From positions 124,001-188,000 of the forward strand of contig NZ_JAELXT010000004.1 in NCBI RefSeq assembly GCF_016427565.1: a stretch of DNA of 64,000 bases. The letters are read 5' to 3'. The notes under the pieces are model-generated. The model saw only the letters and a program-made list of their open reading frames with translations, made no database searches and was not told where the DNA came from. The position numbers and the translations under genes were made by a program. Positions 11,673 through 22,784 of the stretch are shown here, piece after piece. Position 1 is the first letter of the stretch, and every line of letters begins with the position of its first letter. This stretch comes from Microvirga splendida (GTDB lineage: Bacteria; Pseudomonadota; Alphaproteobacteria; Rhizobiales; Beijerinckiaceae).

Positions 11673-13238
11673 ATGGCCGACGTCCCAGACATCACGCGAG
11701 AAACACAGGATCGGGCGTTCCCGCTGGAGAGCCGTCCCGAGACGCCGGACGCTTCCGTGGAGAAAGCCAGGAGATCGCCCCGGACGGGTTCCCGCAAGAG
11801 AGAATCATCCGCATCGCGTCAGCAGCGCCTGGTCGTCGTTTCAAACCGGGTGCCCCTGCCCAACGATGGCGCGGGCAAGGCAGGCGGACTGACCGTCGCG
11901 CTCGAAGGGGCGCTGAAGCAGAGCGGCGGCCTTTGGTTCGGCTGGTCGGGCGAGACGGTCGAGGAGCCCTCCGACCAAGCCAAGGTTTCGCAGTCCGGCA
12001 ACATCACCTTCGCGGTTCTGGATCTCTCCCAGCAGGATTATGACGAGTATTATGCGGGCTTCGCCAACCGTGCGTTATGGCCGGTCTGCCACTATAGGCT
12101 GGATCTCGTGCAGATCGAGCGGCAGGAGCTTGAAGGGTACTTCCGCGTCAACCGAGCCTTTGCAGCCTCTCTCGCGCCGCTGCTGCGGCCGGATGATGTC
12201 ATCTGGGTTCATGATTATCACTTCATTCCCCTGGCGGCTGAGCTGCGCCGCCTTGGATTCAGGAACCGGATCGGCTTCTTCCTGCACATTCCGTGGCCGC
12301 CCTCCGACGTGGCCAGCGCCCTGCCGGCCTACCAGCAGCTTCTCCAGGGCTTCGGCGCCTATGATCTGGTCGGCTTCCACACACCCCAGGATGCGGAGAA
12401 CTTTCAGCGCTGCCTGGTCCGCGAGAACATCGGCTCTCCTATTGGCGCCGGAGAGCACCAGATCGACGGTCATAAGGTTCGGATCGGCGCCTTCCCGGTC
12501 GGGATTGATACCGAGGGCTTCGCCCGTGCGGCTGCCAATGCGGAGCAGAATTCGCTCGTGCGCCGGACCACGGCGAGCATGGGAAACCGCGACCTGATCA
12601 TCGGGGTGGATCGGCTCGACTACTCGAAGGGATTGAAGCAACGGATCGAGGCCTTCTCGTGCTTCATCCGATCGAACCCGGACTTTCGCAACCGGGTTAC
12701 TTATCTCCAGATCACCCCGAAGTCGCGCTCGGACGTTCCCGAGTACCAGCAGATGCAACGCGAGATTGCGGAGCAGGCGGGCTGGACCAACGGAAGCCTC
12801 GGCGAGGTGGATTGGACCCCCGTCCGATACGTGAACAGAACGATCGGGCACGCGGCCCTTGCGGGATTGTACCGCATGTCCCGGATCGGCCTCGTGACAC
12901 CTTTGCGGGACGGCATGAACCTCGTTGCAAAGGAGTTCGTCGCGGCTCAGCAGCCCGATGACCCCGGCGTCCTGATCCTGTCGCGCTTTGCAGGCGCGGC
13001 GCACGAACTCAACGGCGCCATTCTCGTCAATCCCTATGACACGGAAGCCTGCGCTGCAGCGATCGCACGGGCTCTCCAGATGCCGCGTGAGGAAAGACGG
13101 GAGCGGTGGGAATCCATGATGGGTCAGCTGAGGGTCAACACGGTCGATGCGTGGTGCCAGCGCTTCCTCTCGAGCCTGAGCGGCGCCCCGGATCACGGCC
13201 CGGCAGCGCCTGTCCCGGCGGGTGCGGAAAGCAACTGA
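11673..13238 (+). CDS. otsA: Trehalose-6-phosphate synthase
   Basis: 521-aa GT20 glycosyltransferase making trehalose-6-phosphate from a nucleotide-glucose and glucose-6-phosphate. Visible: VVSNRVP then GKAGGLTVALEGAL (donor loop), WVHDYHFIPLA, GFFLHIPWPPSD, VDRLDYSKGLKQR and the C-terminal RDGMNLVAKEFVAAQ. Residues 1 to about 50 are a charged, Arg/Ser-rich extension not needed for the fold. No otsB phosphatase gene lies within the window. It is first in the otsA-glgE-treS/mak-glgB run, under a stress-type promoter. The 101-base gap to the next gene shows no clear terminator. Confidence 0.95.
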   Translation: MADVPDITRETQDRAFPLESRPETPDASVEKARRSPRTGSRKRESSASRQQRLVVVSNRVPLPNDGAGKAGGLTVALEGALKQSGGLWFGWSGETVEEPSDQAKVSQSGNITFAVLDLSQQDYDEYYAGFANRALWPVCHYRLDLVQIERQELEGYFRVNRAFAASLAPLLRPDDVIWVHDYHFIPLAAELRRLGFRNRIGFFLHIPWPPSDVASALPAYQQLLQGFGAYDLVGFHTPQDAENFQRCLVRENIGSPIGAGEHQIDGHKVRIGAFPVGIDTEGFARAAANAEQNSLVRRTTASMGNRDLIIGVDRLDYSKGLKQRIEAFSCFIRSNPDFRNRVTYLQITPKSRSDVPEYQQMQREIAEQAGWTNGSLGEVDWTPVRYVNRTIGHAALAGLYRMSRIGLVTPLRDGMNLVAKEFVAAQQPDDPGVLILSRFAGAAHELNGAILVNPYDTEACAAAIARALQMPREERRERWESMMGQLRVNTVDAWCQRFLSSLSGAPDHGPAAPVPAGAESN

Positions 13239-13339
13239 GTTCCTAGGGGCGATACTGCGCCAGCTGAGGGCTGGCCTCGTCTTTGCCGCCGTGCTGCGCC
13301 GGGCGAGACAGGGTCGCTGAGCGTACCGAGGTGATGTGG

Positions 13340-16300
13340 ATGCCGGCAGGAACTAAAGGCAAGGGGGGCTGTTTCCGACAGGGAGGCTCTGCCGGTCAAG
13401 GCTCGATTGTTTCGGTGCCGGCGGTGAGCTCGCCCCAGGTAGATCCGATCGAACAGCGACAGGGCCGAACCGTGTCACCAGCAGACAGTCTCCTTGCAAG
13501 CTCACAAACGGTGCGGACGAAAGGCGCGAGCTGGAAGGCTCCGCGCATTTACTACGTGCATCCGCTGCTGGCCGGGTCCTTGGACAACTGGGATGACATC
13601 TTCGATCATGCCGCCGCGTTAGGCTTCGATACTGTCCTGATGGCCCCGCCGTTCGAGCCGGGGCACGGCGGCAGCATCCTGTTGCCTCATGACATGACCC
13701 GGCTGCACCCGGTCCTCGCACATGCCGATGCGACCGAAGGTCTTGCCCGGCTTGCGGAAAAAGCCAGCGCACGCAAGCTCGCCCTGATGCTCGACGTCGT
13801 GATCGACCGGGTGGCCGCCGACAGCATCTTCGCCCGCGAGCTCGGTCTCGCCGCCTCGAATCCGGATACCCTCGATCCGCGGCAGGATCCCACGGAGAGG
13901 GAAGCGGTCCTTGTTCCGTTCGACGGCGATGCGGACGATCATCCGCATCTGAGAATGCTGGCTGAGCGCCTGCGGGCCTTCGCCGCCGCAGGGATCAGGG
14001 GCTTTCGTTGCCTGCACTGGGACAGGGTGCCGCCATCCGCCTTGAGGCGCTTCATCGCGGACGCCAGAGGCGATGTACCTGGGGTGCGCTTCCTCGCCTG
14101 GACCCCTGGCGCGAGTTTCCAGGCAAGGCAGACGCTCGGCAGTGCCGGCTTCGACGGGACGTTTTCCTCGCTGTGCTGGTGGGACCTGAAGGACAGCTGG
14201 ATCGCGGACGAGCATGAGCAGCTGAGAGGCATCGGCTACGAAATCGCATTTCCGGAGGTTCCCTTCGAGAAGCGCATTACCCATGAGGTGGAGCCTCTCA
14301 ATGTGCTGGAGCGGCGCGCAACCCGCGCGTTGAGGCTTGCCGCTTCCGTAGGCGACGGCCTTCTCGTTCCCATGGGCTTCGAGTTCGGCTGCCGGGACAG
14401 GCTCGACCCGACCCGCGGCGATGGGATGGGGCTGAGAGGGCTGCGTGAGCGGGGCAGCTTCGACCTCACGGGAGAGATCCGCGCCGCGAATCAGCTGCTT
14501 GCCCGCAACGACGGCGGCTTTGCGCGTAAGCCCTTGCATCTCGTCGTGGGGCGCGCGTCCCCCGTGACCGCCCTGCTGAGGATTGATCAGGAGGATGTGC
14601 GGCAGAGCAAGGCTGCCCGCCTGATCGTCGCGAATGCCGATCTCCGGCGGACCGCACAGGCCACGGGTGCGTTCCTGGTCTCAGAGACAGGCGCCCAGTT
14701 CATGCCCTTTCGCGAAGTGGGCGAGGGCGGGCTCGAACTCACGCCCACGAGCGTGGTCAGACTTCAGCCAGGCGAGGTGAGAGTATTGGAAGGACATCCC
14801 CCGAGGCCGGTGACAGGCGCAGTCTCCGTGCCGGCTGTCGAGCAGGCGGTCGCGGCACCGCGGCTCGTCATCGAGAATGTCACGCCTGCGGTGGATGGCG
14901 GCGAGTTCCCGGTCAAGCGGATCGTCGGCGAAGTGGTCAGGGTGGAAGCCGACATCTTCGGCGACGGCCATGACCCCCTGTCGGCCGCACTGGCCTGGAG
15001 GGCCGTCGACGAGGCGGAATGGCGCGAAACCCGCATGACGATGCTGGTCAATGACCGCTGGAGCGCGGAGCTCCCGCTGGAGCGGCTGGGCCGGCATGAA
15101 TTCGCCGTTCTGGCCTGGCGTGATCCCTTCGCGATCTTCCGGTCAGAGCTGGAGAAGAAATACGCAGCCGGCCTCGACGTGACCCTGGAACTGGAGGAGG
15201 GGCGCCTTCTGGTCGAAGAGGCGAGGTCCGAGGCTCAAGGCGACATCGCCGAGCGCGTCCGCACTCTGGCCGACAGGCTCGTCGATGCGGATTACGACAC
15301 CCGTCTCGAGATCCTGCTGGCGCCGGAGACATCGGAGATCATGACGGCAGCGGACCGGCGGCCGTTCATGGTGCGCTCCCGGACGATTCCTGTCGATGCG
15401 GAGCGAACGGCGGCTGGGTTTGCGAGCTGGTACGAGCTGTTCCCGCGCTCGATGAGCGACGATCCCAACCGCCACGGCACGTTCGACGACGTGATCCGCA
15501 AGCTGCCCTACATCCGCGATATGGGCTTCGACGTGCTCTACCTGACGCCGATCCATCCGATCGGCCGAACGCACAGGAAGGGACGGAACAACAGCCTGAC
15601 GGCGGGGCCCGACGATCCGGGAAGTCCCTATGCCATCGGCTCCGAAGCTGGCGGCCATGATGCCATTCATCCCGAGCTCGGCACCTTCGAGGACCTGCGC
15701 CGCCTCGTCGCTGCCGCAGCCGATCACGGCCTGGAGCTGGCGATGGACATCGCGGTTCAGGCCTCGCCGGACCACCCATGGCTGAAGGAGCACCCGGACT
15801 GGTTCGACTGGCGACCGGACGGGACGATCAAGTATGCCGAGAATCCTCCCAAGAAGTACGAGGATATCGTCAATGTCGACTTTTACGCCAAGGGCGCGAT
15901 GCCGTCCCTGTGGCTGGAGCTGCGCGACACCATCCTGCTCTGGGTCGAGCAGGGTGTAAAACTCTTCCGCATCGACAATCCGCATACGAAGCCGTTTCCC
16001 TTCTGGGAGTGGCTGATCGGGGAGGTGCGTCGCGATCACCCGGACGTGGCCTTCCTGTCGGAGGCCTTCACCCGGCCTAAGATCATGTATCGGCTCGCCA
16101 AGATCGGCTTCTCGCAATCCTACACCTACTTCACATGGCGGAATGAGAAGTGGGAGATGGCGGAGTACCTGACCGAGCTCTCGCAGACGGCGCCGAAGGA
16201 TTTCTTCCGCCCGCATTTCTTCGTGAACACCCCGGACATCAATCCGGACTTTCTGCAGAACGCGCCTCGCTCCTCATATCTCATCCGCGCTGCGCTGGCG

Positions 16301-16789
16301 ACGACGCTCTCCGGGCTTTGGGGAATGTACAGCGGCTTCGAGCTCTGCGAAGGGCGGCCGGACGTCAAGAAGAAGGAATACGCGGACAGCGAGAAGTACG
16401 AGATCCGCGCGTGGGACTGGGATCGGCCCGGCAACATCATCCGGGAGATCTCGATCCTGAACCGGATCCGGCACGACAACCCGGCCCTGCATTCCCATCT
16501 CAACGTGTCGTTCCTCGACGCCTGGAACAACAAGATCCTCTTCTACGAGAAGGCGACCCCTGGGCGTGAGAACGTTCTGCTCATAGCGGTCAGCCTCGAC
16601 CCGCACAACGTGCAGGAAGCCGACGTGGAACTGCCGCTCTGGAAGTTCGGCCTCCCGGACCACGGCTCCTTGGATGTTGAAGATCTCGTGCGTCACCACC
16701 GCTTCACCTGGTCGGGCAAGTACCAGCGCATCCGCTGCGATCCGGGCGAACTTCCCTTCTCGATCTGGCGTATTGCCCCTAAGGACTGA
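13340..16789 (+). CDS. glgE: Long GlgE: alpha-1,4-glucan:maltose-1-phosphate maltosyltransferase with extra N-terminal amylase-like half
   Basis: About 1149 aa, against roughly 660-700 for ordinary GlgE. The C-terminal half (from about residue 510) is a full GH13_3 enzyme extending alpha-glucan from maltose-1-phosphate. It has Asp879 (FRIDNPHTKPFPFWEW) as nucleophile and Glu908 (FLSEAFTRP) as acid/base, 29 apart as recalled for Streptomyces GlgE. The N-terminal half (about residues 50-480; APRIYYVHPLLAG, then LMLDVVIDRVA, FRCLHWDRVP, PMGFEFG) is a GH13-like barrel whose catalytic motifs are degenerate. The start is uncertain: ATG 13340 has GAGG 8 bases upstream; TTG 13283 and ATG 13334 are in frame. 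It lies 5 bases before treS. Confidence 0.92.
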   Translation: MPAGTKGKGGCFRQGGSAGQGSIVSVPAVSSPQVDPIEQRQGRTVSPADSLLASSQTVRTKGASWKAPRIYYVHPLLAGSLDNWDDIFDHAAALGFDTVLMAPPFEPGHGGSILLPHDMTRLHPVLAHADATEGLARLAEKASARKLALMLDVVIDRVAADSIFARELGLAASNPDTLDPRQDPTEREAVLVPFDGDADDHPHLRMLAERLRAFAAAGIRGFRCLHWDRVPPSALRRFIADARGDVPGVRFLAWTPGASFQARQTLGSAGFDGTFSSLCWWDLKDSWIADEHEQLRGIGYEIAFPEVPFEKRITHEVEPLNVLERRATRALRLAASVGDGLLVPMGFEFGCRDRLDPTRGDGMGLRGLRERGSFDLTGEIRAANQLLARNDGGFARKPLHLVVGRASPVTALLRIDQEDVRQSKAARLIVANADLRRTAQATGAFLVSETGAQFMPFREVGEGGLELTPTSVVRLQPGEVRVLEGHPPRPVTGAVSVPAVEQAVAAPRLVIENVTPAVDGGEFPVKRIVGEVVRVEADIFGDGHDPLSAALAWRAVDEAEWRETRMTMLVNDRWSAELPLERLGRHEFAVLAWRDPFAIFRSELEKKYAAGLDVTLELEEGRLLVEEARSEAQGDIAERVRTLADRLVDADYDTRLEILLAPETSEIMTAADRRPFMVRSRTIPVDAERTAAGFASWYELFPRSMSDDPNRHGTFDDVIRKLPYIRDMGFDVLYLTPIHPIGRTHRKGRNNSLTAGPDDPGSPYAIGSEAGGHDAIHPELGTFEDLRRLVAAAADHGLELAMDIAVQASPDHPWLKEHPDWFDWRPDGTIKYAENPPKKYEDIVNVDFYAKGAMPSLWLELRDTILLWVEQGVKLFRIDNPHTKPFPFWEWLIGEVRRDHPDVAFLSEAFTRPKIMYRLAKIGFSQSYTYFTWRNEKWEMAEYLTELSQTAPKDFFRPHFFVNTPDINPDFLQNAPRSSYLIRAALATTLSGLWGMYSGFELCEGRPDVKKKEYADSEKYEIRAWDWDRPGNIIREISILNRIRHDNPALHSHLNVSFLDAWNNKILFYEKATPGRENVLLIAVSLDPHNVQEADVELPLWKFGLPDHGSLDVEDLVRHHRFTWSGKYQRIRCDPGELPFSIWRIAPKD

Positions 16790-16794
16790 CAAGA

Positions 16795-19700
16795 ATGCTC
16801 AAGAAGAACGACACGTCCCTCAAGAGCGAAACTTCCCTGGGAACTGATCCGCTCTGGTACAAGGACGCGATCATTTACCAGCTGCACGTGAAGTCGTTCT
16901 TCGACGCCAACAACGACGGCATCGGAGATTTCGCGGGCCTGCTCGCCAAGTTGGATTACATCGCCTCTCTCGGCGTCAACACCATCTGGCTTCTGCCCTT
17001 CTATCCGTCTCCGCGGCTCGATGACGGCTACGACATCGCCGAGTACCGCGATGTCAGCCCTGACTACGGGACCCTGAAGGAGTTCAAGACCTTCGTCCGC
17101 GAGGCCCATGCCCGAGGCCTGCGCGTCATCACGGAACTGGTCATCAACCACACGTCCGACCAGCACCCCTGGTTCCAGCGTGCCCGTCAGGCAAAGCCGG
17201 GCTCCCGTGAGCGCGACTTCTATGTCTGGTCCGACACGGATCAGAAGTACCCGGAAACCCGGATCATCTTTCTGGACACCGAGAAGTCCAACTGGACCTG
17301 GGATTCCGCGGCGGGAGCCTATTTCTGGCACCGCTTCTATTCGCACCAGCCGGATCTGAATTTCGACAATCCGCGCGTTCTCAAGGAAGTTCTGAGCGTC
17401 ATGCGGTTCTGGCTCGACATGGGCATCGACGGGCTGCGGCTCGACGCCATCCCGTATCTCGTCGAGCGGGAGGGCACCAACAACGAGAACCTTCCTGAGA
17501 CTCACGAGGTCCTGAAGAAGGTCCGCGCCGCGCTCGATGCCGCTTACCCGGACCGGCTGCTGCTGGCGGAAGCCAATCAGTGGCCGGAGGACACGCAGGA
17601 GTATTTCGGCGACGGCGACGAATGCCATATGGCCTTCCATTTCCCGCTGATGCCGCGCATGTACATGGCCATCGCGAAGGAAGACCGCTTCCCGATTACG
17701 GATATCCTGCGCCAGACGCCTGAGATCCCGGAGAACTGCCAGTGGGCGATCTTTCTGAGGAACCATGACGAGCTGACGCTCGAGATGGTCACCGACGAGG
17801 AGCGCGACTACCTCTGGAACACCTACGCGGCCGACAAGCGCGCCCGCATCAATCTCGGAATTCGGCGCAGGCTTGCGCCTCTCATGCAGCGGGATCGCCG
17901 GCGCATCGAGCTGATGAATGCCCTTCTGCTGTCCATGCCCGGAACCCCCGTCGTTTATTACGGCGATGAGATCGGGATGGGTGACAACATCTATCTTGGC
18001 GACCGGGATGGCGTTCGCACGCCCATGCAATGGTCGCCGGACCGGAACGGCGGGTTCTCCAGAGCGGATCCGGCCAGCCTCGTGCTGCCGGCCATCATGG
18101 ATCCCATCTATGGTTTTGAGTCGGTCAACGTCGAAGCCCAGAGCCGCGATCAGCATTCGCTCCTGAACTGGATGCGCCGGATGCTGATGCTCCGCCGCAA
18201 CCATCACGCCTTCGGCCGCGGGACGTTCCGGCTTCTCTACCCGTCCAACCGCAAGGTCCTGGCCTACCTGCGCGAACATGAGGATGAGACCATCCTGTGC
18301 GTCGCGAACCTGTCGCGAACGCCGCAGGCCGTCGAGCTCGATCTCTCGGCCTTCGCCGGCCGGGTTCCTGTCGAGATGACCGGTCCGTCTCCGTTCCCGC
18401 CCATCGGCCAGCTGACCTACCTTCTGACGCTCCCGCCCTATGGCTTCTACTGGTTCCAGCTGACGACGGAAACCGACAGTCCGCAATGGCGGACGGCACC
18501 TCCTGAGCAGCTGGGCGAGTTCGAGACCCTGGTTCTGCGAGGCGGTCTGCAGGGCAGCATGGACGAGCGGCACTTGCAGACGGTCGCCCGGGACATCCTG
18601 CCGACCTACCTGCCGATCCGGCGCTGGTTTGCCTCCAAGAACGAGACGCTGAACGAGGCGCGTATCCCGTGGACCGTGCCGATGCCGTTCGCCGACGATG
18701 TCGTGATGTCCGAGATCGAGGTGAGTGTCGGCAAGCGGACCGAGCGCTACTTCATGCCGCTCGGGATCGCATGGGAGAGCGCCGGCGGGCTGCCGCTGCC
18801 GCAGCAGCTTGCTCTGGCCCGGGTCCGCAGAGGACCGCGCGTGGGCTTCCTGACGGACGGCTTTGCCGTCGACCGCTGGGCACATGCTGCCCTGCAGGCC
18901 CTGTGCGAGAGGTCTACGGTAAAGACGCCGGATGGGGAGATCCGCTTCGAGGGCACCTCCCAGCTGGACTGCATGGAGGTTACGCCGGAAGCTCCGATCC
19001 GCTGGCTCTCGGCCGAGCAGTCGAACAGCTCGCTGATCGTCAGCGATCTTGCCATGATCAAGCTCGTCAGGCGTGTTTTCCCCGGCGTCCATCCGGAGGC
19101 GGAGATGACGCAGTATCTGACGAAGGTCGGATATGAAAACTCGGCCCCTCTGCTGGGGCAGATCCTCCGTGTCTCGGAGGATGGGACGCCTCATACGCTC
19201 GTGATCGTCCAGGGTGCCATCCGCAACCAGGGCGACGCCTGGAACTGGATGCTGGAAAACCTGAAGCGAACCCTCGACGAGTACGAGCTGATCGAGAACG
19301 ACGCTGTCCCGGAGGAGGGCATCTTCACAACTCTCGAGAATTTCGCCGAAGTCGTAGGACGGCGTCTTGGGGAGCTGCATGTGGCCTTGGCCGCACCGAC
19401 GGACGATCAGGCCTTTGCGCCTGTTCAGGCCGGGTCGGACGACATCAAGGTCTGGAAGAACAGAGCGCGCGATCAGCTCGTCTCTGCCCTCGACATCCTG
19501 GGCGGGATGGGCGACGAGCTTGATCCTGAAGCCGCCGCACTCGCGGCCGGTGTTCTGGAAAAGCGTGACGAGCTGATCGAGGCTGTCGACCGCCTTGCGG
19601 AAGCAGGTCGCGGGACGCTGCTGACGCGGATCCACGGCGACTTCCACTTCGGTCAGGTTCTCGTCGCGCATGGTGACGCCTACATCATCGACTTCGAAGG

Positions 19701-20109
19701 CGAACCCGTTCGCGAGCTCGAGGAACGGCGTGCAAAGACAAGCCCGCTCCGTGACGTCGCCGGGCTGCTGCGCTCGCTGGACTACGTAACCGTGACCGCG
19801 TCGATGCCCGATGACGACATCTCCTCTGCGCAGTTCCGCGACATCCGGAAATCCCTGCTCGGGAACTTCTATGCAGGAGCCCAGGAGGCGTTCCTGGGCG
19901 CCTACTGGGATGCCACCGCCGAGGCTCCGCAGCTCGGACTCTCGTCGGACCGGGGCGGCCCACTCCTTGACCTGTTCCTGCTGGAGAAGGCGGCCTACGA
20001 GATCCACTATGAGGCTTCCAACCGGCCGAAATGGCTGACCATCCCGCTCCGGGGTCTGTCCGACCTTGCGCAGCGTCTCGTGAAGGCGGGCAATGGAGGT
20101 CGCGAATGA
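16795..20109 (+). CDS. treS: Trehalose synthase-maltokinase fusion
   Basis: 1104-aa bifunctional protein. The N-terminal part (to about 560) is GH13 trehalose synthase (maltose alpha-D-glucosyltransferase): [17 protein letters not shown], nucleophile in [13 protein letters not shown], acid in [12 protein letters not shown] and FLRNHDEL. The C-terminal part (from about 580) is a maltokinase of the aminoglycoside-phosphotransferase fold, with [11 protein letters not shown] (His947, catalytic-loop Asp949) and [10 protein letters not shown]. Together they turn trehalose into maltose and then maltose-1-phosphate for the adjacent GlgE. The stop overlaps the glgB start (ATGA). A minus-strand frame of the same 1104-codon length across this gene is a codon-bias shadow. 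Confidence 0.95.
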   Translation: MLKKNDTSLKSETSLGTDPLWYKDAIIYQLHVKSFFDANNDGIGDFAGLLAKLDYIASLGVNTIWLLPFYPSPRLDDGYDIAEYRDVSPDYGTLKEFKTFVREAHARGLRVITELVINHTSDQHPWFQRARQAKPGSRERDFYVWSDTDQKYPETRIIFLDTEKSNWTWDSAAGAYFWHRFYSHQPDLNFDNPRVLKEVLSVMRFWLDMGIDGLRLDAIPYLVEREGTNNENLPETHEVLKKVRAALDAAYPDRLLLAEANQWPEDTQEYFGDGDECHMAFHFPLMPRMYMAIAKEDRFPITDILRQTPEIPENCQWAIFLRNHDELTLEMVTDEERDYLWNTYAADKRARINLGIRRRLAPLMQRDRRRIELMNALLLSMPGTPVVYYGDEIGMGDNIYLGDRDGVRTPMQWSPDRNGGFSRADPASLVLPAIMDPIYGFESVNVEAQSRDQHSLLNWMRRMLMLRRNHHAFGRGTFRLLYPSNRKVLAYLREHEDETILCVANLSRTPQAVELDLSAFAGRVPVEMTGPSPFPPIGQLTYLLTLPPYGFYWFQLTTETDSPQWRTAPPEQLGEFETLVLRGGLQGSMDERHLQTVARDILPTYLPIRRWFASKNETLNEARIPWTVPMPFADDVVMSEIEVSVGKRTERYFMPLGIAWESAGGLPLPQQLALARVRRGPRVGFLTDGFAVDRWAHAALQALCERSTVKTPDGEIRFEGTSQLDCMEVTPEAPIRWLSAEQSNSSLIVSDLAMIKLVRRVFPGVHPEAEMTQYLTKVGYENSAPLLGQILRVSEDGTPHTLVIVQGAIRNQGDAWNWMLENLKRTLDEYELIENDAVPEEGIFTTLENFAEVVGRRLGELHVALAAPTDDQAFAPVQAGSDDIKVWKNRARDQLVSALDILGGMGDELDPEAAALAAGVLEKRDELIEAVDRLAEAGRGTLLTRIHGDFHFGQVLVAHGDAYIIDFEGEPVRELEERRAKTSPLRDVAGLLRSLDYVTVTASMPDDDISSAQFRDIRKSLLGNFYAGAQEAFLGAYWDATAEAPQLGLSSDRGGPLLDLFLLEKAAYEIHYEASNRPKWLTIPLRGLSDLAQRLVKAGNGGRE

Positions 20110-22310
20110 TGGCCGGACACGACGCTCTTCTCGCCGGCATCGACCGAGCCGGCGTCCAGGCCCTGGTCCAGGGGAGGCATGGAGATCCGTTCTCGATCCT
20201 CGGCCGGCACCCGACGAGCAAGGGAGATGCCGTTCGCGTCTTCATGCCGGGTGCCACATCCGTCGAGGCTGTGACGCGGGACACGAATGAGATCACCCGG
20301 CTGCGTCTCGTGCATGCCGACGGGGTCTTTGCCGGGCTGGTCGGCCACGATGCCCGATACAGGCTGCGGATCCACTGGCCCGATGCCATCCAGGAAATGG
20401 AGGATCCCTACAACTTCGGCCTGCTTCTCGGGGATCTCGACCTGCATCTGATCGGGCAGGGAACCCATTATGAACTCAGCCGCGTGCTCGGCGCCCAGCC
20501 CATGACCGTTGAGGGCGTGCCGGGCGTGCGTTTCGCGGTCTGGGCTCCCAATGCCCGGCGCGTCTCCGTGGTCGGAGACTTCAACAGCTGGGATGGGCGG
20601 CGCAATCCCATGCGCCTGCGCGGGGAGGCTGGAATCTGGGAGCTCTTCGTTCCGCGCCTCGGCCCCGGTGAGCGCTACAAGTACGAGATGGTCGGCCCCC
20701 ATGGTCAGCTGCTGCCCCAGAAAGCGGACCCTGTCGCGCGCGCAGGCGAAGCCGCTCCCGGAACGGCATCCATCGTTGCGCGCTCCGAGCCGTTCCCCTG
20801 GACCGACGCCGAGTGGATGAGCTCGAGAGGCGCACGTCAGAGCGAGACCTCACCCATCTCGGTCTACGAGGTCCATGCCGGCTCCTGGATGCGCTTGGAG
20901 CAGGAAGGCAATCGCAGCCTGGACTGGACCGAATTGGCCGATCGTCTGATCCCGTATGTTTCGGGAATGGGGTTCACCCATATCGAGCTCCTGCCGATCA
21001 CGGAATATCCGTTCGGAGGTTCATGGGGCTACCAGCCCCTCGGACTCTTCGCTCCCACCGGGCGCTACGGAACACCGGAAGACTTCGCGGAATTTGTGAA
21101 CCGCTGCCACGAGGCCGGCCTGGGCGTGATCCTCGATTGGGTCCCGGCTCACTTCCCCACCGATATCTGGGGTCTTGCCCAGTTCGACGGCACGGCCCTG
21201 TACGAGCATCAGGATCCAAGGGAGGGCTTCCACCAGGATTGGAACACCCTGATCTACAACCTTGGGCGAAACGAGGTGAAGGGCTTCCTGATCGCAAGCG
21301 CGCTCCACTGGCTCGAGCGCTTCCACATCGATGCACTCCGCGTCGACGCCGTCGCATCGATGCTCTATCGTGACTACAGCCGCCAGGCGGGCGAGTGGAT
21401 TCCGAACAAATACGGAGGCAGGGAGAACCTCGAGGCCATCGAGTTCTTCAAGCACCTCAACAGCATCGTGGCCCACCGCTGCCAGGGGGCGATCACCATC
21501 GCTGAGGAATCCACTGCATTCCCGGGGGTGACCAAGCCTACGGAGGAGAGCGGTCTCGGGTTCACGTTCAAGTGGAACATGGGATGGATGCACGACACGC
21601 TTCACTACGTGGAGCAGGATCCCGTCTACCGAAGCTACAACCACGGAGCCTTTACGTTCGGCATGGTTTATGCCTATTCCGAGCGCTTCATCCTACCGCT
21701 GTCGCATGACGAGGTCGTGCATGGAAAGGGATCGCTGATCCGGAAGATGCCCGGCGACGAGTGGCAGCGGTTCGCCAACCTCCGCGCCTATTTCGGGTAC
21801 ATGTGGGCTCATCCTGGAAAGAAGCTGCTCTTCATGGGTGGCGAGATTGCCCAGGATCGGGAATGGAACCACGACGCTTCGATTTCCTGGGAGCTGCTGG
21901 ACAATCCGCGGCACGCGGGAGTTCAGCGCCTCGTCCGCGATCTCAACCGCATCTATGCCGCCGAGCCGGCCCTGCACGGAACCGACAACGATCCCGCCGG
22001 CTTCGAGTGGGCCGTGGTGGACGATTCCGGGAACTCGGTCTTCGCCATGCTGCGCTTGGCGCGGGATGGGAGTTCGCTCATCCTGGCCGTCAGCAACATG
22101 ACGCCTGTTCCGAGAATGTCCTATCGCATCGGAGTGCCTAAAGCAGGGACTTGGCATGAGATCCTCAACACCGATGCGGGGATCTACGGCGGCAGCAATC
22201 TCGGGAATGGCGGCGCTTTGCAGGCCGAGGAGATTCCGTCCCACGGACGCCCCTTCTCCCTGAGCGTCGTGCTTCCGCCCTTGAGCACGGTTCTGTTGCG
22301 GCTGGGCTGA
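20106..22310 (+). CDS. glgB: 1,4-alpha-glucan branching enzyme
   Basis: 734-aa GH13 branching enzyme that creates alpha-1,6 branches in the polymer made by GlgE. An N-terminal beta-sandwich ([14 protein letters not shown]) and CBM48 ([23 protein letters not shown]) precede the barrel. Catalytic residues are Asp414 ([15 protein letters not shown]) and Glu467 ([14 protein letters not shown]), 53 apart as recalled for E. coli GlgB (405/458); [15 protein letters not shown] is present. The ATG at 20106 overlaps the treS stop; an upstream in-frame extension inside treS is not expected to be used. It is the last gene of the operon. Confidence 0.96.
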   Translation: MMAGHDALLAGIDRAGVQALVQGRHGDPFSILGRHPTSKGDAVRVFMPGATSVEAVTRDTNEITRLRLVHADGVFAGLVGHDARYRLRIHWPDAIQEMEDPYNFGLLLGDLDLHLIGQGTHYELSRVLGAQPMTVEGVPGVRFAVWAPNARRVSVVGDFNSWDGRRNPMRLRGEAGIWELFVPRLGPGERYKYEMVGPHGQLLPQKADPVARAGEAAPGTASIVARSEPFPWTDAEWMSSRGARQSETSPISVYEVHAGSWMRLEQEGNRSLDWTELADRLIPYVSGMGFTHIELLPITEYPFGGSWGYQPLGLFAPTGRYGTPEDFAEFVNRCHEAGLGVILDWVPAHFPTDIWGLAQFDGTALYEHQDPREGFHQDWNTLIYNLGRNEVKGFLIASALHWLERFHIDALRVDAVASMLYRDYSRQAGEWIPNKYGGRENLEAIEFFKHLNSIVAHRCQGAITIAEESTAFPGVTKPTEESGLGFTFKWNMGWMHDTLHYVEQDPVYRSYNHGAFTFGMVYAYSERFILPLSHDEVVHGKGSLIRKMPGDEWQRFANLRAYFGYMWAHPGKKLLFMGGEIAQDREWNHDASISWELLDNPRHAGVQRLVRDLNRIYAAEPALHGTDNDPAGFEWAVVDDSGNSVFAMLRLARDGSSLILAVSNMTPVPRMSYRIGVPKAGTWHEILNTDAGIYGGSNLGNGGALQAEEIPSHGRPFSLSVVLPPLSTVLLRLG

Positions 22311-22377
22311 GCGATCCGAAGCGGCGCAAGCCCGAGATGTTTATTCGGGTGCGGAGACCGGGAGGGCCTGCAACGCC

Positions 22378-22605
22378 TCAGAAGACGTCGTCTTTCTGGA
22401 AGCAGGGGACCGCCCCTTCATGTTCATGGAACGAGAACGTGCAGCGGTGTTCTAGGGCGAAGTCGGCGATCCGTCGGAGCGGGCCTTGAGACTCGTATGA
22501 CAGCGTCACCTCCCCGAACATGTGTGCCAGCGCGTCTTCCGGGACCGTGAGGGTCGTTCCAGGATCCAGGTTGTCGAGCTTCTGAGCCAGGTCCTCTTTG
22601 GTCAT
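22378..22605 (-). CDS. Small hypothetical protein
   Basis: 75-aa acidic soluble protein, MTKEDLAQKLDNLDPGTTLTVPEDALAHMFG at the start and a His/Cys-containing C-terminus (HEHEGAVPCFQKDDVF). No family recognised. It is supported by an excellent Shine-Dalgarno site (AAGGGAGG) 6 bases before the ATG and by low-complexity-free sequence. It is convergent with glgB and divergent from the DUF2934-like gene at 22785. Confidence 0.65.
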   Translation of the reverse strand: MTKEDLAQKLDNLDPGTTLTVPEDALAHMFGEVTLSYESQGPLRRIADFALEHRCTFSFHEHEGAVPCFQKDDVF

Positions 22606-22784
22606 GCAGGCCTCCCTTTCGGCTCCCTACAGTACCGAACTTTTTGGCGGGAAAACGAAGAAACCGTTTTGTGAGCGGTGTCTGCATCGAGACGGCAGCG
22701 GCCCAACGGTGCCGGCCCCGCTTTCATGATGAAACATGTTCCCACACCCGGCATTGACCTCCCGTCTGAACGAGAGGAACCATC

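Noticed and set aside
16693..20007. 1104-codon open frame on the minus strand opposite treS
   Set aside because: It has the same length as treS by chance and lies antisense to an unmistakable bifunctional enzyme. Its sequence has no recognisable domain and the composition expected from a high-GC third-position shadow.
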